Assembly: GCA_002361955.1 (NCBI GenBank) | Contig: DESK01000030.1 | Coordinates: forward strand, 1 to 16,044 | From: Lachnospiraceae bacterium UBA3316 | GTDB taxonomy: Bacteria; Bacillota; Clostridia; Lachnospirales; Lachnospiraceae | DNA length: 16,044 nt | Reading direction: 5' to 3' | Shown here: positions 12,830 to 16,044 of the stretch, in pieces | How the letters are laid out: each line of letters starts with the position of its first letter | How positions within the stretch are numbered: the first letter of the stretch is position 1 | The notes under the pieces: generated by a model | The model's database searches: none | The model's input: the letters and a program-made list of their open reading frames with translations, nothing else | Told to the model about the DNA's origin: nothing | Translations under genes and position numbers: made by a program

Positions 12830-14882
12830 ATTAATGAAGGAGGATCTTAAGCGCAGAAGCTGGCTGGTGGCCCTTGTCTGGGTGGCCTGCTTCATCCTGC
12901 AGCCTATGGTCCTGATGCTGCGCTTAGAGAGTGTTATGAGCGCAGTGAACGGTGGGTATATGGAAAAAGCCTATGCCATAAACACCTACCGCAGCTATGT
13001 GGGATTTGAGAATGAAGGCCTGGCGCTTTTTGTTATCCTGACCGCTGTGGTGGTAGGGGCCAGCGGCTTTGCGTTTCTCCATTCCAGGGTAAAGCTGGAT
13101 TTCTTTCACAGCCTTCCGGTGACCAGAAAGAAATTCTTTTTTGTGCAGTATCTGTCAGGAATCCTGATGTTTGTGGTTCCCTATACGGTTTGTTCCCTGA
13201 TCTGTATGCTGATCGGCATGGCGAACGGCCTGCTGACAGGAGCCGTCGCGGTGTATGCCCTGAAGGTTATTCCGTTCCGGATTCTGGAGTTTTTGTCCGC
13301 CTACGGGACGATGATCCTGGCCTGTGTGCTGACTGGAAAGCTTTTGAACGCCCTGCTTGGAGGCCTGGCTTTGGCCGGTTACCTGCCGCTGGTGCTCAGT
13401 GTGCTGGTGGGAATGAAGAGCTTGTTTTTTTCCACGTATTTGCAGGACACCAACGGGAGCATGCGCGCTATGCTTCACACCAGGCATATGCTGCTGTCGC
13501 CTGTATTTGTCGGCAGCGCTGTGGAAAATATGCTGGAAAAGAATGCACAGATGCTTCACAACGGAAAATGGATTGTGATCGGCACGGGGATGCTGGTGTT
13601 CTGGATTCTTGTCACCACAGGGGTTGCCCTTCGCCTGGCTGTGCTGCGAAAGACGGAGGCGGCGGAACAGGCCATGGCATTTCCAAAAACGGAAGGTATC
13701 GTGAAGGTGCTGCTGGTGATTCCCCTGTCCCTGGCGACGGGACTGTTCGTGCAGGATATGCTCTATGCTTCAGATAAGAAATGGTTTTTTATTGCGGCAA
13801 TCGGCACTGTGGTGCTGCTTTCGGCGGTGGTGGAGTTTATCTACCACACAAATATGAAGGAGATCTTCCGGCATAAACTGCAGATCCTTCTGACGGGGAT
13901 CGCGACCCTCGCCATTGCTTTATTCTTCTTTCTCGATGTATCCGGCTATGATACCTATCTTCCGGCGAAGGAGGATGTAGGAAAAATGGCCCTGTACAAC
14001 GAGCAGATTAACGGCAATTTTTATTATCCGGAGCTGGGGGAAAGCGATGGCGCTTTTCAAAGTTACTCTCCCGAGTCCGCTTTGCGGAATACGTTGATTT
14101 CGGATTTTGACCCAATCTATGAGCTGGCAAGGAAGGGAGCCAGGGGAGAGAAGCCGTCTGAGGAGGATGGAAGGACTATTTGTGTTGAGTACCGTTTGAA
14201 AGACGGGAGAACCGAGTTCAGGCAGTATCTGGTGGACAGAAAGGATCTGGAGAAAGCCATGACAGCGCTGTTTTCAGATGAGGAATATGTGGAAAAGACC
14301 TATCCGATCTTTTGGAGGGAGACTGATTTGGATCCGTCAAGCGAGATGTATGTGGAGGGGCTTTTTGGCTCTGAGATCCTGAAGCTGACGAAGGAGCAGA
14401 AACAGGAGTTTCTGGACGTCTACCGGAAGGAGCTCCGCACGATAAGCTATCAGGATCTGAACGAGAACACAAGGGCAGCGTTTAGCGTGTCGATTGTCTC
14501 AGAGGAACAGTATGATCCCTATTTGCGGTCTTCTACCAGCTATTCAGAAAACGGCTATCCTATCTGTGAAAAGTTTACGGAAACCATCGCGTATCTGAAG
14601 GAGAAAGCGGGCCTTGACGTGACCAGGCAGATCTCAGAGAAGGATGTGCGGAGTGTGGAGATCATGGATTACCGGAATAGGGAGGAAGAGAGTATCCAGA
14701 TCGATGATCCCGAGCAGATTCGGCAGATCCTTGAGAAGCTGGAGTATACGCCGCTCTATTTCGTGACGGATGACTCGGAGAGCATCAACATTTTCCTTAC
14801 GATGGTGGATGGGCAGACCAGTATGGGCAGGCCTTATTTTAAGAAGGGAAATGTGCCTGATTTCCTGATGAAAAATGAATAA
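12804..14882 (+). CDS. ABC-2 type permease with a large C-terminal domain (possibly DUF6449)
   Basis: A 692-residue membrane subunit of the ABC system. The first 380 residues hold about nine hydrophobic segments (near 20-39, 73-92, 118-140, 163-183, 184-204, 256-278, 299-316, 327-346 and 358-377). DFFHSLPVTRKKFF at 99-112 is typical of ABC-2 permeases found with YtrA-type regulators in Clostridia. The last 315 residues form one hydrophilic domain with no further membrane segment. It is acidic and tyrosine-rich, and probably faces outside the cell given nine crossings, if the N-terminus is inside. I believe this corresponds to a domain of unknown function seen in Lachnospiraceae permeases (DUF6449), but this is from memory. 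GGAGG at 12790-12794 sets the start. No terminator is seen after it, and the thrS promoter starts 10 nt past its stop. The substrate is unknown. Confidence 0.85.
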   Translation: MTSKISFFKLMKEDLKRRSWLVALVWVACFILQPMVLMLRLESVMSAVNGGYMEKAYAINTYRSYVGFENEGLALFVILTAVVVGASGFAFLHSRVKLDFFHSLPVTRKKFFFVQYLSGILMFVVPYTVCSLICMLIGMANGLLTGAVAVYALKVIPFRILEFLSAYGTMILACVLTGKLLNALLGGLALAGYLPLVLSVLVGMKSLFFSTYLQDTNGSMRAMLHTRHMLLSPVFVGSAVENMLEKNAQMLHNGKWIVIGTGMLVFWILVTTGVALRLAVLRKTEAAEQAMAFPKTEGIVKVLLVIPLSLATGLFVQDMLYASDKKWFFIAAIGTVVLLSAVVEFIYHTNMKEIFRHKLQILLTGIATLAIALFFFLDVSGYDTYLPAKEDVGKMALYNEQINGNFYYPELGESDGAFQSYSPESALRNTLISDFDPIYELARKGARGEKPSEEDGRTICVEYRLKDGRTEFRQYLVDRKDLEKAMTALFSDEEYVEKTYPIFWRETDLDPSSEMYVEGLFGSEILKLTKEQKQEFLDVYRKELRTISYQDLNENTRAAFSVSIVSEEQYDPYLRSSTSYSENGYPICEKFTETIAYLKEKAGLDVTRQISEKDVRSVEIMDYRNREEESIQIDDPEQIRQILEKLEYTPLYFVTDDSESINIFLTMVDGQTSMGRPYFKKGNVPDFLMKNE

Positions 14883-14892
14883 GAATTGAAGG

Positions 14893-14920
14893 TTGACAAA
14901 TCTCTTGCCGGTGTTATAAT
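14893..14920 (+). promoter_or_regulatory. Consensus promoter of thrS
   Basis: A perfect TTGACA (14893-14898) and a perfect TATAAT (14915-14920) with a 16-bp spacer and TGT before the -10. This is the strongest promoter in the window; it begins 10 nt after the stop of the ABC permease gene. Confidence 0.92.
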
Positions 14921-14968
14921 CGAGGTATCTATTCGGGAAAGGATAGAAGCACGGCGGTTCGTGCAGGC

Positions 14969-15216
14969 GGGCCGCCGACAGATTGACAATGCGTTGACGA
15001 GACGAGTAGGCTGTGGAAGGCTCCAGAGAGAGGCGTGCTTTGGTGGAAGCGCCTTATGCCGGAAGCATCTGAAGACCAGCTCTGAGCGGCCCCAATCCGG
15101 TCCGGTGATTCCGTTATCATCACAAGGAAGAGGTTCTCATAGGAGAACAAGCAGGGTGGAACCGCGATGAAAAGTCGTCCCTTTCTGTGCAGTGATGCGC
15201 AGAAAGGGACTTTTTT
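14969..15216 (+). ncRNA. T-box leader (threonyl) controlling thrS
   Basis: The T-box sequence AGGGTGGAACCGCG lies at 15153-15166, with the tRNA acceptor-binding bulge TGGA at 15157-15160, which fits a tRNA with discriminator U as is common for tRNA-Thr. The specifier loop reads GAAG-ACC-A with the threonine codon ACC at 15075-15077, matching anticodon GGU. AGTA at 15005-15008 is the expected opposite side of that loop. GGGCCGC (14969-14975) can pair with GCGGCCC (15086-15092) to close Stem I. The leader ends in the terminator at 15177-15216. Uncharged tRNA-Thr should stabilise the antiterminator and switch on thrS. Two further small hairpins lie upstream (CTATTC/GGATAG at 14929-14946 and CACG/CGTG at 14950-14963). 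Confidence 0.93.
15177..15216 (+). terminator. T-box regulated terminator
   Basis: GTCCCTTTCTGTGC (15177-15190) pairs with GCGCAGAAAGGGAC (15197-15210), 14 bp with one G-T pair, followed by six T's at 15211-15216. The alternative antiterminator uses the T-box sequence just upstream. Confidence 0.93.
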
Positions 15217-15237
15217 GTTTTATAAGGAGGAAAAAAG

Positions 15238-16044
15238 ATGATCATAACACTAAAAGATGGAAGCAGCAAGGAGTATGAGGGGAGCCGCACAGTCTATGAG
15301 ATAGCGGAAGACATCAGCGAGGGACTGGCCAGGGCGGCCTGTGCCGGGGAGATCGACGGCCGGACCGTGGATCTGCGCACCGTGGTGGACGGTGACTGTG
15401 AGATGAATATTCTGACGGCCAGTGACCCGGAAGGGCTGGCAGCCTACCGCCATACAGTTTCCCATATCCTGGCCCAGGCTGTGAAACGCCTGTATCCCGA
15501 TACGAAGCTGGCCATTGGGCCGTCGATCGCCGATGGGTTTTACTATGATGTGGACAGGGAGGAAGCCTTTACCCCGCAGGATCTGGAGGCCATTGAGGCG
15601 GAGATGAAGAAAATCGTTAAGGAGAATCTTCCGATTGAGCGTTTTACGCTGCCGAGAGCCCAGGCTTTGGCCTTTATGGAGGAGCGGCAGGAGCCCTATA
15701 AGGTGGAACTGATCGAGGATCTGCCGGAGGACGCCGAGATCAGCTTTTACAGGCAGGGAGAATTCACCGATCTGTGCGCAGGCCCCCATCTGATGAGCAC
15801 AAAGCCTGTCAAGGCCTTTAAGCTTACCAGCCTGGCGGGAGCTTACTGGAGAGGAAATGAGCATAACAAGATGCTGACGCGTATTTATGGTACAGCCTTC
15901 GGGAAAAAGGCAGAGCTGGAGGAGTATCTGACGATGCTGGAGGAGGCCAAAAAGCGTGACCACAGAAAGCTGGGAAAAGAGCTTGGCCTCTTTATGATGC
16001 ACGACGCAGGCCCCGGATTTCCCTTCTTCCTGCCCAAGGGCATG
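15238..16044 (+). CDS. thrS: Threonyl-tRNA synthetase, N-terminal 269 residues (3' end outside window)
   Basis: This class II synthetase charges tRNA-Thr with threonine. The gene is cut by the right edge in an open frame. Visible parts are the TGS domain (about 1-60; IITLKDGSSKEYEG), then the editing domain, with HTVSH (His72 and His76) and CAGPH (Cys180 and His184) forming the zinc-like His/His/Cys/His set that removes mischarged serine, and GPSIADGFYYD at 94-104. The linker (SLAGAYWRGNEHNKMLTRIYGTAF, 198-221) leads into the catalytic core, where DHRKLGKELGLF (241-252) and the PGFPFFLPKGM segment begin. AAGGAGG at 15224-15230 with a 7-nt spacer sets the start. Control is by the T-box leader. 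The editing residues are intact, so proofreading should be functional. Confidence 0.97.
   Translation, partial: MIITLKDGSSKEYEGSRTVYEIAEDISEGLARAACAGEIDGRTVDLRTVVDGDCEMNILTASDPEGLAAYRHTVSHILAQAVKRLYPDTKLAIGPSIADGFYYDVDREEAFTPQDLEAIEAEMKKIVKENLPIERFTLPRAQALAFMEERQEPYKVELIEDLPEDAEISFYRQGEFTDLCAGPHLMSTKPVKAFKLTSLAGAYWRGNEHNKMLTRIYGTAFGKKAELEEYLTMLEEAKKRDHRKLGKELGLFMMHDAGPGFPFFLPKGM

Noticed and set aside
14886..15170. A 94-residue frame across the thrS leader
   Set aside because: It overlaps the promoter and the T-box; the conserved RNA elements explain the sequence.
15250..16002. A 250-residue reverse-strand frame over thrS
   Set aside because: Antisense to a clear ThrRS with intact TGS and editing motifs; no independent signals.

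Overview
The window looks like a chromosomal segment of an anaerobic, gut-type Clostridia bacterium, most likely Lachnospiraceae. The reasons are strong AGGAGG ribosome sites, sigma-A promoters with extended -10 elements, a pyruvate phosphate dikinase of the Clostridium symbiosum type, a pyrophosphate-type phosphofructokinase, a threonyl T-box, and a small YtrA-type GntR/ABC operon. The family placement is inferred from protein character, not from a database search. I see no insertion sequence, prophage, CRISPR array, rRNA or tRNA gene. Almost everything is on the + strand and reads as ordinary chromosome.

Layout. (1) 1-418 holds the 3' end of an unrecognised gene. (2) 513-2410 holds a pyrophosphate-type phosphofructokinase (pfp), then an acyl-CoA thioesterase placed directly behind a terminator-like hairpin. 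(3) 2413-5328 holds pyruvate phosphate dikinase (ppdK) with a strong promoter, a highly structured leader of about 200 nt, a coding sequence with biased codon use, and a strong terminator. (4) 5345-5857 is a small AT-rich island with a reverse-strand ribbon-helix-helix protein and a divergent short acidic ORF. (5) 5865-8018 holds larB-larC, two of the three genes for the nickel-pincer cofactor of lactate racemase-like enzymes. (6) 8178-8833 is a single-gene unit for a SEC-C zinc-motif protein. (7) 8872-11354 holds three closely spaced genes: a YdcF-like membrane protein, a UPF0340 (YwlG) protein and an M20 metallopeptidase. (8) 11394-14882 holds a GntR/YtrA repressor, an ABC ATPase and a large permease, with overlapping genes and a recognisable YtrA-type operator at the promoter. 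(9) 14893-16044 holds a consensus promoter, a threonine T-box (specifier ACC) and the first 269 codons of thrS, cut by the window edge.

How it works together. pfp and ppdK encode two glycolytic enzymes that can use pyrophosphate, which points to a PPi-economical glycolysis, although they are separate transcription units. larB/larC point to a nickel-pincer enzyme encoded elsewhere, since neither larE nor larA is here. The ABC operon is probably autoregulated and induced by a cell-envelope or antimicrobial signal, by analogy with YtrA systems. thrS is controlled by uncharged tRNA-Thr.

No clearly new defence or mobile system is visible. The best candidates for something undescribed are the ppdK leader RNA, the large extracytoplasmic domain of the ABC permease, and the RHH/short-ORF island.
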